Below, in pieces: positions 16,468 to 25,398 of a stretch of DNA of 64,000 nt. The notes under the pieces were generated by a model. The model worked only from the letters and a program-made list of their open reading frames with translations. It was not told the DNA's origin and did no database searches. How positions within the stretch are numbered: the stretch's first letter is position 1; every line of letters starts with the position of its first letter. The DNA comes from Burkholderiaceae bacterium (GTDB lineage Bacteria; Pseudomonadota; Gammaproteobacteria; Burkholderiales; Burkholderiaceae_C): NCBI GenBank assembly GCA_017992055.1, contig JAGOPK010000001.1, positions 972,573 through 1,036,572 of the forward strand, written 5' to 3'. Both the position numbers and the translations under genes were made by a program.

Positions 16468-17228
16468 ATACGCTGCCCGGCTGGCTGCTGCCTTTTCTGG
16501 GCACGGCGGTGGTGGGCCTGGGCGCCGCCAGCGCCTGGATGACCGCGGCGGCCACACCCGCTGCAACAGCGGCCGCAGGCCCTGCCAGCCCGGGACCGAC
16601 GCCCCCGGCCGATGGGCGTGGGCGCAGCGGCCGCGCCTGGCGCTGGGGCCTGACCCTGGGCCTGCCGCTGGCCGTGCTGTCGCTGTACGTGGCCCTGGGC
16701 CATCCCCGCGCGCTCGACCCGGCCCAGCGCGCCCGCCCGGCCGATGCCCAGACCATGGTCGACAAGCTGGCCGCGCGCCTGGCCGCCGGCGAGGGCTCGG
16801 CGCAGGATTGGGCCATGCTGGCGCGCTCGTACCGCGTGCTGGATCGCGAGGCCGATGCCGCCGCCGCCTACGAGCGTGCCGAATCGCTGGCCCTGGCCGA
16901 TGCCGACCTGCTGGCCGACTGGGTGGAGGCGCGGCTGCTGTCCGGCGGCCGGCAGTTTGATGCGCGCTCGCTGCAGCTGCTGCAGCAGGGCCTGGCGCTG
17001 GCGCCGCAGCATCCGGGCCTGCTGCTGCTGGACGGCCTGGCCGCCTTGCAGCAGGGCCAGCGGGCGCGGGCGGTGACCCGTTTTGCCACGCTGCGCGAGC
17101 TGCAGCCCGAGGGCAGCCCGGACCGCCAGGCGATGGACAGTGCGCTGGCCGAGCTGGCCGCGGGCCGCGATCCGCGGCGCCTGGGCCAGGCCCAGACCAA
17201 GCCTCAGGAGCCCGCAGCCAGGCCCTGA
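16464..17228 (+). CDS. ccmI: CcmI, apocytochrome c chaperone
   Basis: 254 residues. Two N-terminal membrane helices (about 5-28 and 56-73) flank a Pro/Ala-rich loop. A C-terminal TPR-like domain (DWAMLARSYRVLDREADAAAAYERA and QHPGLLLLDGLAALQQGQ) follows. CcmI binds C-termini of apocytochromes and presents them to the CcmFH lyase. It is the last gene of the ccm operon, and its end overlaps the convergent prepilin-like gene by 25 bp, with no room for a terminator. Confidence 0.9.
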   Translation: MNTLPGWLLPFLGTAVVGLGAASAWMTAAATPAATAAAGPASPGPTPPADGRGRSGRAWRWGLTLGLPLAVLSLYVALGHPRALDPAQRARPADAQTMVDKLAARLAAGEGSAQDWAMLARSYRVLDREADAAAAYERAESLALADADLLADWVEARLLSGGRQFDARSLQLLQQGLALAPQHPGLLLLDGLAALQQGQRARAVTRFATLRELQPEGSPDRQAMDSALAELAAGRDPRRLGQAQTKPQEPAARP

Positions 17229-17596
17229 AATTCGGTCTGCAGGCCCGATTCGGCCTGCATCAGCGTGCAGCTGCGGCCGTCGCGGGCCTCGGCCGCCAGC
17301 AAGGGCTGCGGCGCCACGCTGTAGCCGGCCGGCAGGCCGCCGATCAGCAGGGCCGCCAGGTCCTGGCAGTCGCGCACCGGCTGGCAGGCGAGCCCGCCCT
17401 GGCACAGCGCCTGGTTGACGGCCATGGCCCGCGTGGCGGTGCCGGCCAGCTGCTGCAGCGCCACCTCGCGCGCCTCGTGCTGCAGCTCCACCAGGCGCGG
17501 CAGCAGCGTGCTGGCGCCCACGCCCACCAGCAGGGCGCCGACCACGGGGTCGAGCAGGCTGAAGCCGCGGCGGCGGGGGCGGGGAAGGGACGGCAT
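17204..17596 (-). CDS. Orphan type IV prepilin-like protein
   Basis: 130 residues. A basic leader (MPSLPRPRRRG) is followed by FSLLDPVVGALLVGVGASTL, a prepilin cleavage and hydrophobic helix pattern cut after Gly11. The usual Glu at mature position 5 is replaced by Asp. The rest has four cysteines (ALCQGGLACQPVRDCQ and RSCTLM), which could form disulfides as in minor pilins. No other pilus or type II secretion genes are nearby, so substrate and assembly machine are unknown. It ends inside ccmI on the opposite strand. Confidence 0.7.
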   Translation of the reverse strand: MPSLPRPRRRGFSLLDPVVGALLVGVGASTLLPRLVELQHEAREVALQQLAGTATRAMAVNQALCQGGLACQPVRDCQDLAALLIGGLPAGYSVAPQPLLAAEARDGRSCTLMQAESGLQTEFQGLAAGS

Positions 17597-17650
17597 GCCG
17601 GCATTCTGGGCCGGCGCCGCCCAGCCGCCCAGCCCCAGATCAGGCGGGCT

Positions 17651-18940
17651 TCAGGCCGATTTCAGGCGCCACAGCGAGGTGACTTCGCGCGCGCGCGCCG
17701 CATGCAGCGCATCGCCGGCGTCCTGGGCCTTGGCATGGCGCGGGCGGATGTCCTGGCGGCCGGCCACCACCAGGCCGGCCTCGGCAATCCAGGCCAGCAG
17801 CTGCTCGCGGCTGCGCAGGCCCAGGTGCTCGGCCAGGTCCGACAGGATCAGCCAGCCCTCGCCGCCGGGCAGCAGATGCGCGGCCAGGCCGGACAGGAAG
17901 GCGCGCAGCATGCGGCTGTCGGGGTCGTACAGCGCGGCCTCGATGGGCGCATGCGGACGTGCCGGCAGCCAGGGCGGGTTGCACAGGGCCAGGGCGGCGC
18001 GGCCCTCGGGCCACAGCTGCTCTGGTCCGGTGGCCAGCAGTTCCACCGCCTTGCTGCACTTCAGGCGCTGCAGATTGTCCTGGGCGCAGGCCAGCGCACG
18101 CGGGTCGCAGTCGGTGGCGACGATGCGCTTGACGCCGCGCCGCGCCAGCAGCGCCGCCAGCACGCCGGTGCCGGTGCCCAGGTCGAAGGCCAGGCCGCCC
18201 TGCTGCAGCGCCGCCGGCAGCGGGGCCTGGGCCACCAGGTCCAGGTATTCGCCACGCACCGGGCTGAACACGCCGTAGTGCGGATGGATGCGCGCGCCGC
18301 CCAGGGCGTCGAGCGGCAGGCCCTTGCGCCGCCACTCATGCGCGCCGATCAGGCCCAGCAGCTCGCGCAGCGAGGCCACGCTGGCCTGCGAGGCATCGGC
18401 ACTGCCCGGGCCCCAGGCCTCGCTGCAGGCCTCGCGCACATCGGGCGCGCGGCGCAGCGGGATGCTGTGGTCGGCATCGAAGGGCAGCAGCAGCATGCCC
18501 AGGATGCGCGCCCGCTCGGCCTGGGCCTTGCGGTGCAGGTGGAAAGCGGCGGCCGCGGCCTCGGCGGCGGCCGGGTCGGCGCCGGTCGCTGCGCTGTCGG
18601 CCTCAACCGCCTTGGCCTTGCGCACAAAGGGTCCGCTGGCGGGTGCGGCTGAGGCCCGGGCCAGCGTGGGCGTGGCGGCCTGTGCCGCCGCCTTGGGCTT
18701 GTGCGGCTTGCGCTCGACGCGCCGCGTCAGCGCCTGCAGCAGCAACTTGGCATTGTGGAAGTCGCCGCACCACAGCAGGCCCGTGCCTTCGCAGGCCAGG
18801 CGGTAGGCGGTGTCGGCATTCAGCTGGTCGTCGACCAGCTGCACGCGCTTGGGCGGGCGGGCGCCCGACTCGCTGCGCCAGCGCACGGTGTGGGAGGCGC
18901 CGTCGGCGTCGGTCCAGCTCAGGGTGGGGTGGTCGGTCAT
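17651..18940 (-). CDS. Class I SAM-dependent methyltransferase (HemK/RlmG-like)
   Basis: 429 residues. The C-terminal half holds a Rossmann methyltransferase: motif I LAFDLGTGTGVLAALLARRG (about 247-266), the acidic loop ATDCDPRALACAQDN, and the catalytic-type NPPW in LALCNPPWLP that is typical of N5-glutamine or N2-guanine methyltransferases. The N-terminal half lacks clear motifs and includes a Lys/Ala-rich stretch (RKPHKPKAAAQAATP). The target, RNA base or protein glutamine, cannot be read from the sequence. The ATG at 18940 overlaps the stop of the flavoprotein gene upstream (ATGA). Confidence 0.85.
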   Translation of the reverse strand: MTDHPTLSWTDADGASHTVRWRSESGARPPKRVQLVDDQLNADTAYRLACEGTGLLWCGDFHNAKLLLQALTRRVERKPHKPKAAAQAATPTLARASAAPASGPFVRKAKAVEADSAATGADPAAAEAAAAAFHLHRKAQAERARILGMLLLPFDADHSIPLRRAPDVREACSEAWGPGSADASQASVASLRELLGLIGAHEWRRKGLPLDALGGARIHPHYGVFSPVRGEYLDLVAQAPLPAALQQGGLAFDLGTGTGVLAALLARRGVKRIVATDCDPRALACAQDNLQRLKCSKAVELLATGPEQLWPEGRAALALCNPPWLPARPHAPIEAALYDPDSRMLRAFLSGLAAHLLPGGEGWLILSDLAEHLGLRSREQLLAWIAEAGLVVAGRQDIRPRHAKAQDAGDALHAARAREVTSLWRLKSA

Positions 18941-20220
18941 CGTGGACGGTTCTGTTCGGCCCGCCATTGCAGCACGCCGGCGCCGGCAGCGCGACCGCTG
19001 GCGATGCAGGCGGTGAGCAGATAGCCGCCGGTGGGCGCTTCCCAGTCCAGCATTTCGCCGGCGGCGAACACGCCGGGACAGGCCTTCAGCATCAGCCGCG
19101 GGTCCAGCGCCGACGCGGCAATGCCGCCGGCGGTGCTGATGGCCTCGGCCAGCGGCCGCGGCGCGGCCAGCGGCAGCGGCAAGGCCTTCAGCGCCGTGGC
19201 CAGCGTGGCCGCATCGGCCAGCTGGGCGGGCGTGAGCCGCTCGTGCAGCAGGGCCAGCTTGAGCCCGGCAATGCCCAGCCGGCTCTTCAGGTGCGTGGCC
19301 AGGCTGCGCGGGCCACGCGGCCGCGACACCTCGGCCAGCACCTGGGCCGGCCTGTGGTCGGGCAGCAGGTCCAGCCACAGCGTGGCCTGGCCGTCGCGGT
19401 GGATGGCCTCGCGCAGCGGCGCCGACAGCGCATACACCAGGCTGCCTTCGACACCGGTGTCGGTGAGCACAAATTCGCCCTGGCGGCGCGAGCCGGCATC
19501 GTCGCCGACCCAGGCCACCACCGGCTTCACCGGCTGGCCGGCAAAGCGCTGGCGCAGGTAGTCGCTCCAGCCCGAGCCCGGTGCGCCATCGGCCAGGCGC
19601 GGTGCCAGGTCAAAGCCGCAGTTGGCCGCCTGCAGCGGCGCGATGGCCACGCCGCGCTCGGCCAGCAGCGGCGCCCAGGCACCGTCCGAGCCCAGGCGCG
19701 GCCAGCTGGCGCCGCCCAGGGCCAGCACGGTGGCCGCGGGCCGCAGTAGCAGCTCGCCCGCGGGCGTGGCCAGGCGCAAGGCGCCGTCGTCGCTCCAGCC
19801 CAGCCAGCGGTGGCGGGCATGCAGGCGCACGCCGGCCGCGCGCAGCCGGTGCAGCCAGGCGCGCAGCAGCGGCGCGGCCTTCATGTCGGTGGGGAAGACG
19901 CGGCCGGAGCTGCCGACGAAGGTGTCGATGCCCAGGCCGCCAGCCCAGGCGCGCAGCGCGTCGGCATCGAAGCCACGCAGCAGCGGCTCCAGCCAGGGCC
20001 GGGCGGGGCCGTAGCGCTGCAGAAAAGGCTCCAGCGGCTCGGAATGGGTCAGGTTCAGCCCGCCGCGGCCGGCGAGCAGGAACTTGCGGCCCACCGAGGG
20101 CATGGCGTCGTAGAGGTCGACCTGGGCGCCGCCAGCGGCCAGCACCTCGGCCGCGGCCAGGCCGGCCGGGCCGCCGCCGATCACCGCCACCGAAGTGGCG
20201 CCGTTCAGGGCGGTGCTCAA
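18937..20220 (-). CDS. NAD(P)/FAD-dependent oxidoreductase, HI0933/YhiN family
   Basis: 427-residue flavoprotein. The N-terminal dinucleotide-binding motif VAVIGGGPAGLAAAEVLA (about residues 11-28) and the RGGLNLTHSEP segment (about 52-62) are hallmarks of the HI0933-like family, as is the C-terminal FAD part (FAAGEMLDWEAPTGGYLLTA). Substrate is not known for the family. It sits between the MFS exporter gene and the methyltransferase gene with overlaps on both sides, so the three may share a transcript. Confidence 0.88.
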   Translation of the reverse strand: MSTALNGATSVAVIGGGPAGLAAAEVLAAGGAQVDLYDAMPSVGRKFLLAGRGGLNLTHSEPLEPFLQRYGPARPWLEPLLRGFDADALRAWAGGLGIDTFVGSSGRVFPTDMKAAPLLRAWLHRLRAAGVRLHARHRWLGWSDDGALRLATPAGELLLRPAATVLALGGASWPRLGSDGAWAPLLAERGVAIAPLQAANCGFDLAPRLADGAPGSGWSDYLRQRFAGQPVKPVVAWVGDDAGSRRQGEFVLTDTGVEGSLVYALSAPLREAIHRDGQATLWLDLLPDHRPAQVLAEVSRPRGPRSLATHLKSRLGIAGLKLALLHERLTPAQLADAATLATALKALPLPLAAPRPLAEAISTAGGIAASALDPRLMLKACPGVFAAGEMLDWEAPTGGYLLTACIASGRAAGAGVLQWRAEQNRPR

Positions 20221-21776
20221 TGCGCGCCCCCGGCATCCACCGCGGTGGCCACGCCGGGCTTGGGCCGCTGCGGCCGGCTCAGCCAGACCAGGCCGATCAG
20301 CAGCAGGAACAGCACCGACGACAGGTGGAACAGGTCGGTGGCGGCCATCGTGAAGGCCTGCTGGTCGATCAATCGGTTGATGCTGGCCGAGGCCTGCTCG
20401 GGCGTCAGGCCGCTGGCGGCCAGGCCGGACAGCGATTGCATGGCCGTGGCATTGCCGGCGTTGATGGTTTCGGCGAGGTGGGCATGGTGCATGGCCGCCC
20501 TATCCTCCCACAGCGTGGTGAAGATCGAGGTGCCGATGGCACCGGCGGTGATGCGCACGAAGTTCGACAGGCCCGAGGCCGAGGGCAGCTGCTCGGGCGT
20601 GAGGCCGCTGAAGGTGATGGACTGCAGCGGGATGAAGAAGAACGCCATTGCCGCGCCCTGCAGCAGCGTGGGCACCAGGATGGTGGCGAACGGCGCCTGG
20701 GTGTTGAACTGCGAGCGCATCCACAGCACCGCGGCAAAGCCCAGGAAGGCCACCGTGGCCAGGCGGCGCGGGTCGATGCGGCCGACGTTCTTGCCCACCC
20801 AGGGCGAAAACACGATCGCCAGCAGGCCCACCGGCGCCGTGGCCCAGCCGGCCCAGGTGGCGGTGTAGCCCATCCACTGCTGCAGCCACAGCGGCAGCAG
20901 CACCACATTGCCGAAGAACAGGCCATAGCCCACCGACAGCGCCGCCGTGCCCATGACGAAGTTGCGCCGCGCAAACAGCCGCAGGTTGACGATGGGATGG
21001 GGCTCGGTCAGCTCCCAGACCAGGAAGAAGGCCAGGCCCACCACCGCGGCCAGGGCCAGCAGCACGATCTCGGTGGAGCTGAACCAGTCGTTCTCCTTGC
21101 CCAGGTCGACCATCAGCTGCAGCGCGCCCACCCACAGCACCAGCAGGGCCAGGCCCACGCGGTCCAGCGGCACGCGGCGGGGTCCGGGATCGCGCTTGCG
21201 GTAGATGCTCCAGGTCACGGCGGCGGCGAACAGGCCCACCGGCACATTGATGTAGAAGATCCAGGGCCAGCTGATGTTGTCGGTGATCCAGCCGCCCAGC
21301 AGCGGCCCGGTGACCGGCGCCACCAGGGTGGTCATGGCCCACATGGCCATCGCCGTGCCGGCCTGGGCCGGCGGATAGCTGGCCAGCAGCAGGGTCTGCG
21401 ACAGCGGGATCAGCGGCCCGGCCACCAGGCCCTGCAGCACGCGGAAGAAGATCAGCGACTCGATGGTCGGCGCCAGGCCGCACAGCCAGGAGGCGATGAC
21501 GAACAGCAGCACGCTGGCGGTGAACAGCCGCACCTGGCCGAAGCGCTGCGTCAGCCAGCCGGTCAGCGGCACGGCGATGGCATTGGCCACCGCGAACGAG
21601 GTGATGACCCAGGTGCCCTGGCCCGGGCTGACGCCCAGGTCGCCGGCAATGGCCGGGATGGACACGTTGGCAATCGACGTGTCCAGCACGTTCATGAACG
21701 TGGCCAGCGACAGCGCCAGCGTGCCCAGCACACGCTCGCCGCCCTGCAGCGGCTCGAACCGTGCCGGCTGGCTCAC
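20217..21776 (-). CDS. emrB: EmrB/QacA-type MFS multidrug exporter (DHA2, 14 TM)
   Basis: 519-residue drug:proton antiporter with about 14 membrane segments. The DHA2 signatures are visible: NVLDTSIANVSIPAIAGDLG in helix 1, WVITSFAVANAIAVPLTGWL, and GPLLGGWITDNISWPWIFYI at motif C. It would work with the EmrA-like adaptor and the outer membrane factor encoded next to it to expel hydrophobic toxic compounds across both membranes. It starts at a GTG overlapping the adaptor stop (GTGA). Confidence 0.93.
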   Translation of the reverse strand: MSQPARFEPLQGGERVLGTLALSLATFMNVLDTSIANVSIPAIAGDLGVSPGQGTWVITSFAVANAIAVPLTGWLTQRFGQVRLFTASVLLFVIASWLCGLAPTIESLIFFRVLQGLVAGPLIPLSQTLLLASYPPAQAGTAMAMWAMTTLVAPVTGPLLGGWITDNISWPWIFYINVPVGLFAAAVTWSIYRKRDPGPRRVPLDRVGLALLVLWVGALQLMVDLGKENDWFSSTEIVLLALAAVVGLAFFLVWELTEPHPIVNLRLFARRNFVMGTAALSVGYGLFFGNVVLLPLWLQQWMGYTATWAGWATAPVGLLAIVFSPWVGKNVGRIDPRRLATVAFLGFAAVLWMRSQFNTQAPFATILVPTLLQGAAMAFFFIPLQSITFSGLTPEQLPSASGLSNFVRITAGAIGTSIFTTLWEDRAAMHHAHLAETINAGNATAMQSLSGLAASGLTPEQASASINRLIDQQAFTMAATDLFHLSSVLFLLLIGLVWLSRPQRPKPGVATAVDAGGAH

Positions 21777-23050
21777 GCCGCGCCGCCCAGGTTGCGCTTG
21801 ACGATGGCCTGGATGCGCTGGTCGATCGCGGCGGTCGGCAGGTCCAGCGCCTGGGTGCGGCTGCTGGCGCGCGGGCTGGCCTGGGCATCGAGCACCGGCC
21901 GGCCGTCACCCTGGCCGGCCACGTCGACCACCGCCTGCATCGACAGGCCCACGCGCAGCGGATGCTCGGCCAGCTCCTTGGCGTCCAGCTCGATGCGCAC
22001 CGGCACGCGCTGCACCACCTTGATCCAGTTGCCGGTGGCGTTCTGCGCCGGCAGCAGGGCGAAGCTGGCGCCGGTGCCGGCGCCCACGCCGGCCAGCTTG
22101 CCGTGGTACTCGACCTGGCTGCCGTAGAGGTCGGCGGTCAGCGTCACCGGCTGGCCGATGCGCATGCGGCGCAGCTGCACTTCCTTGAAGTTGGCCTCCA
22201 CCCACACCTGCTCCAGCGGCACCAGGCTCAGCAGCGGCGTGCCCGGGGCGATGCGCTGGCCCACCTGCACCGTGCGCTTGACCACCTGGCCGCTCACCGG
22301 CGCCGGCAGCAGCATGCGCTGCTGGGCCAGCCAGGCCTCGCGCACCGCGGCGGCGGCGCGCTCGATGTTGGGATGGGCGGCCATCGCCGTGCCATCGGTG
22401 AGCACGCGGTTGGCGGCGGCCTGCTGCTGGGCGGCCAGCACCGCGCTGCGCGCCGCCGCCACTTGGCCTTGCGCCGCGGCCTGGGCGCTGCGCGCGGCGG
22501 TCAGCGCCGATTCGGCATGCTGCAGTTCCTCGGCACCGATGGCACCGCTGGCCAGTAGCGGGCGGCGGCGCTGCAGGTCGGAGCTGGCGCGCTGCACCTC
22601 GTTGTCCAGGCGCGTGGCCTCGGCCAGCGCGCGCTGCAGCTCGGCCTCGCGCAGGCGGATGCCAGCGTCCAGCGTGGCATTGTTGGCATACAGGGTGCGC
22701 ACCTCGCGCGCGGTCTGCGCCAGCTGGGCCTCGGCGCGGGCCAGGGCCACGGCGGCATCGGCCGGGTCCAGGCGCACCAGGGGCTGGCCGGCCTGCACGC
22801 GGTCGGTGTCGTCGACCAGCACCGCGGTCACGGTGCCGGCGACCTGGGGCGTGACCTGCACCACCGGCGCCTGCACATAGGCGTTGTCGGTGTGCTCCTG
22901 GTGGCGGCCATGGGTCCACCACCAGGCGCCCCAGCCGGCGCCGGCCAGCAGCACGGCGGCACTGAGGATCAGCAGCGCCGGGCGGCGGCGCGAGGTGGGC
23001 ACGGCCGGGGCCGGGGCGGCGACGGTCGCGGGGGTGGGGCTGTTGCTCAT
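21773..23050 (-). CDS. emrA: EmrA-type HlyD-family membrane fusion protein
   Basis: 425 residues. One membrane helix (about 28-45) is followed by a biotinyl-lipoyl-like half motif (NAYVQAPVVQVTPQVAGTV), a long Ala/Glu/Arg-rich coiled-coil hairpin (about 100-210), and the second lipoyl half with beta-barrel (LLPAPVSGQVVKRTVQVGQR). It is the periplasmic adaptor between the EmrB-like pump and the outer membrane factor. The ATG at 23050 is preferred over the TTG nine bases upstream. Confidence 0.93.
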   Translation of the reverse strand: MSNSPTPATVAAPAPAVPTSRRRPALLILSAAVLLAGAGWGAWWWTHGRHQEHTDNAYVQAPVVQVTPQVAGTVTAVLVDDTDRVQAGQPLVRLDPADAAVALARAEAQLAQTAREVRTLYANNATLDAGIRLREAELQRALAEATRLDNEVQRASSDLQRRRPLLASGAIGAEELQHAESALTAARSAQAAAQGQVAAARSAVLAAQQQAAANRVLTDGTAMAAHPNIERAAAAVREAWLAQQRMLLPAPVSGQVVKRTVQVGQRIAPGTPLLSLVPLEQVWVEANFKEVQLRRMRIGQPVTLTADLYGSQVEYHGKLAGVGAGTGASFALLPAQNATGNWIKVVQRVPVRIELDAKELAEHPLRVGLSMQAVVDVAGQGDGRPVLDAQASPRASSRTQALDLPTAAIDQRIQAIVKRNLGGAA

Positions 23051-23080
23051 GATGTCCAACGGGTTCGGGTGTTCGGGAAT

Positions 23081-24604
23081 TCAGCGCTGGGCGGCCTGGG
23101 CCATCGCGGCCGGCAGGCCCTCGGGGCCGGCCTGCCAGCCGCCGCCCAGGGCCTTGGCCAGTGCCACCTGGGCCTGCAGCACGCGGCCCTGCAGCTCCAG
23201 CTCGTTGCGCTGCTGGGCCAGCAGGCCCAGCTCGGCCTGCAGCAGCGGCGCGCGCGAGCCCAGGCCGGCCTCGGCGCGCTGGCGTGCCAGCGCCTGCTGG
23301 GCCTGGGCGGCCTGGCTGGCCTGCTGCTGGGCCTGCTGCTGGCGCGCCAGGGCCTGCAGGCTGGCGATCTCGTCGGCCACCTCGCGCAGGGCGCGCAGCA
23401 GCGTGCCGTCGTAGCCGGCCACCGCGGCCTGCACCTCGGCCTGGCGCCCGCCCAGCTGGGCACGCAGCCGGCCGCCGTCGAACACCGGCAGGCGCAGCGC
23501 CGGGCCCACGCCATAGGTCAGGGCGCCGGCTTCGACGAAGTTCTGCAGCCCCAGGCTGGACAGGCCGACGAAGGCCGTCAGGTTGAGGTTGGGATAGAAC
23601 TGGGCGCGCGCCACGTCCACCTCGCGCAGCGCGGCCTCGACGCGCCAGCGCTGGGCCACCAGGTCGGCGCGCCGGCCCAGCAGGTCGGCCGGCAGCTGCT
23701 GCGGCAGCGCCTGGCTGGGCGCTTGGGCCGGCGGCAGCGCCGGCGCCAGTGTGGCCAGGGCCTGCGGTGCCTGGCCGCTGAGCTCGGCCAGTGCATGGCG
23801 GCTGCGCTGCACGGCCTCGTCCAGCTGGGCCAGCTCGGCGCGGGCCTGGGCGATGCTGCCATCGGCCTGGCGCAGCTCGATCTCGGTGTCCAGGCCGGCT
23901 TCGCGGCGCTGGCGCACCAGCTGCTGCAGCTGCTGGCGCCGCAGCAGCGTGGCCTCGACCAGGCGCTGCTGGGCCAGCTGGCGTGCCAGCTGCACCCAGG
24001 CGGCGCTGATCTGGCTGGACAGCAGCAGCCGCGCGGCCTGGGCCTCGGCGGCGGCGGCACGGGCCTGGCCGATGGCCGCGGCCAGTGCCGCCTGCTGGCG
24101 GCCGAACAGGTCCAGCTCCCAGCTGAAGCCCAGCGTGGCGCTGTTGTTCCAGCGGATGCTGCCGGCCACCGGCTTGGGCACCAGGCCGTTTTCGGTGAAG
24201 CGCTGGTCGGTGAGGTCCACCGACAGCTGGGCCTGCGGCCCCTGGGCGGCACGGGGGATGCCCAGCGCCGCCTCGGCCTGGTCCAGCCGGGCAGCGGCCA
24301 GGGCCAGCGTGGGCTGGCTGTCCAGGGCGCGTGCGATCAGGGCCGACAGCTGCGCGGCCTCGCCCGGGGCGGCAAAGGCCAGCCAGGCCTGCTCGCCGGG
24401 CCAGGGCAGCTCGGCGGCGGTTTGGGGGCTGTTGGGGCTGGGGTCGGCGAGGCCCAGCTGCTGGGCGCTCAGCGGTTGGGCCAGTGGGCGCCGGGCCTGC
24501 GGGCCGGGGCTGGCGCAGCCGGCCAGCAGGCAGGTCAGGCCGGTCAGGGCCAGCACCGCGGCGGCCAGTCTCAGCGGGGGGGTCTTGTTCGGGGGCAGCA
24601 TCAT
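23081..24604 (-). CDS. NodT/OprM-type outer membrane efflux lipoprotein
   Basis: 507 residues. A lipoprotein signal with lipobox-like LLAGC at about residues 25-29 precedes two outer membrane efflux repeats with long coiled helices, for example VEAALREVDVARAQFYPNLN and the SWELDLFGRQQAAL signature of NodT-type factors. It completes the tripartite pump with the EmrA/EmrB-like proteins. The first of two consecutive ATGs at 24604 overlaps the marR stop (ATGA). The 30-bp gap to emrA shows no terminator. Confidence 0.92.
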   Translation of the reverse strand: MMLPPNKTPPLRLAAAVLALTGLTCLLAGCASPGPQARRPLAQPLSAQQLGLADPSPNSPQTAAELPWPGEQAWLAFAAPGEAAQLSALIARALDSQPTLALAAARLDQAEAALGIPRAAQGPQAQLSVDLTDQRFTENGLVPKPVAGSIRWNNSATLGFSWELDLFGRQQAALAAAIGQARAAAAEAQAARLLLSSQISAAWVQLARQLAQQRLVEATLLRRQQLQQLVRQRREAGLDTEIELRQADGSIAQARAELAQLDEAVQRSRHALAELSGQAPQALATLAPALPPAQAPSQALPQQLPADLLGRRADLVAQRWRVEAALREVDVARAQFYPNLNLTAFVGLSSLGLQNFVEAGALTYGVGPALRLPVFDGGRLRAQLGGRQAEVQAAVAGYDGTLLRALREVADEIASLQALARQQQAQQQASQAAQAQQALARQRAEAGLGSRAPLLQAELGLLAQQRNELELQGRVLQAQVALAKALGGGWQAGPEGLPAAMAQAAQR

Positions 24605-25098
24605 GTCTTGGGCGGGAAGGCGGCAGGGGGGGCGACCGTCGGCAGCTCGGCGGCGTTGGCCAGCAGGCGGTCGAGCAGCTGGGTCAGCATCTGGCGTTCG
24701 GCCTCGCTGAAGCCGCGCTGCAGGTCCTGGTTGACGGTGGCCAGCACCGCCGGCACCTGGGCCACGGCGCTGTGGCCGGCCTGGCTGAGCGCCAGCTGCA
24801 CCACGCGCCGGTCGGTGGCCGAGCGCGTGCGCGCCACCAGGCCCTTGGCCTCCAGCCGGTCGAGCAGGCGGGTCACGGCGCCGGCATCGGTGTCCAGCTC
24901 GCGCGCCAGCTCGGCCGGCGTGGTGGCGCGGCCGATGTGCAGCAGCCACAGCGGCTTCCATTGCGCATCGGTCAGGCCATGGGCGGCCATGCGGGCATCG
25001 GCCTCGCGGCGCAGCAGCGACACCAGGCGCACCAGGCGGTGGCCGACGCTTTGCGCCACGCTGGCGGGAAAGGGGACGGGGGGGCTGGGGTCGGCCAT
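24601..25098 (-). CDS. MarR-family regulator of the efflux operon
   Basis: 165-residue winged-helix repressor. The DNA-binding part reads TTPAELARELDTDAGAVTRL (about residues 57-76) with the wing RSATDRRVVQLALSQAG. It is the first gene of the marR-OMF-emrA-emrB operon and overlaps the next gene. A 40-bp imperfect palindrome lies about 50 bp upstream of its start and is the likely operator, so the gene probably represses its own operon until a ligand binds. Confidence 0.93.
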   Translation of the reverse strand: MADPSPPVPFPASVAQSVGHRLVRLVSLLRREADARMAAHGLTDAQWKPLWLLHIGRATTPAELARELDTDAGAVTRLLDRLEAKGLVARTRSATDRRVVQLALSQAGHSAVAQVPAVLATVNQDLQRGFSEAERQMLTQLLDRLLANAAELPTVAPPAAFPPKT

Positions 25099-25130
25099 GC
25101 GGCGCTCGGGCGGTGGCGGGGGGGGCTGCT

Positions 25131-25170
25131 TGTCAGGTCAATACTTGCTTAGGCAAATTTTGACATGACA
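25131..25170. promoter_or_regulatory. Likely MarR operator, 40-bp imperfect palindrome
   Basis: Inner core TTGCTTAGGCAA (25145-25156) and outer arms TGTCAGGTCAA (25131-25141) and TTGACATGACA (25160-25170, one mismatch) share the same centre at 25150.5. The region is also clearly AT-richer than its surroundings, as expected for a promoter. Placement just upstream of the marR start supports an autoregulatory operator. Confidence 0.7.
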
Positions 25171-25398
25171 CAGGCCAATCCCTGCCGCCACCGGGGTCAT
25201 GCCGGCGTGAATTGCTGCAGCTGGCGGCACCTGAAAGAGGGCCCCGGCATGGGTTCCCTCCACGCCCCCGCCACCGGCCCCCTGGCGGGGGAAGCCGCCG
25301 CAGGCCGGGCTGCGAACAATGGATTCGGCCCGGTCACACCCGACAGGTGCCGGGCCGGTTCATCCCCGTCCGTTCACATCGCTCGAAAGGAGCCCGCC
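25171..25398. other. Intergenic region between marR and the HhH gene
   Basis: 228 bp without a convincing gene. It holds a perfect 9-bp stem, CCCCCGCCA (25265-25273) paired with TGGCGGGGG (25283-25291), without a T run. A good ribosome site AAAGGAG lies at 25387-25393 in front of the next gene. An open frame from 25165 continues into the next gene but has no family-like sequence before 25399. Confidence 0.5.

Noticed and set aside
25265-25291. Perfect 9-bp stem upstream of the HhH gene as a terminator or riboswitch
   Set aside because: No T run follows, and no known riboswitch core is seen; it is only noted within the intergenic entry.
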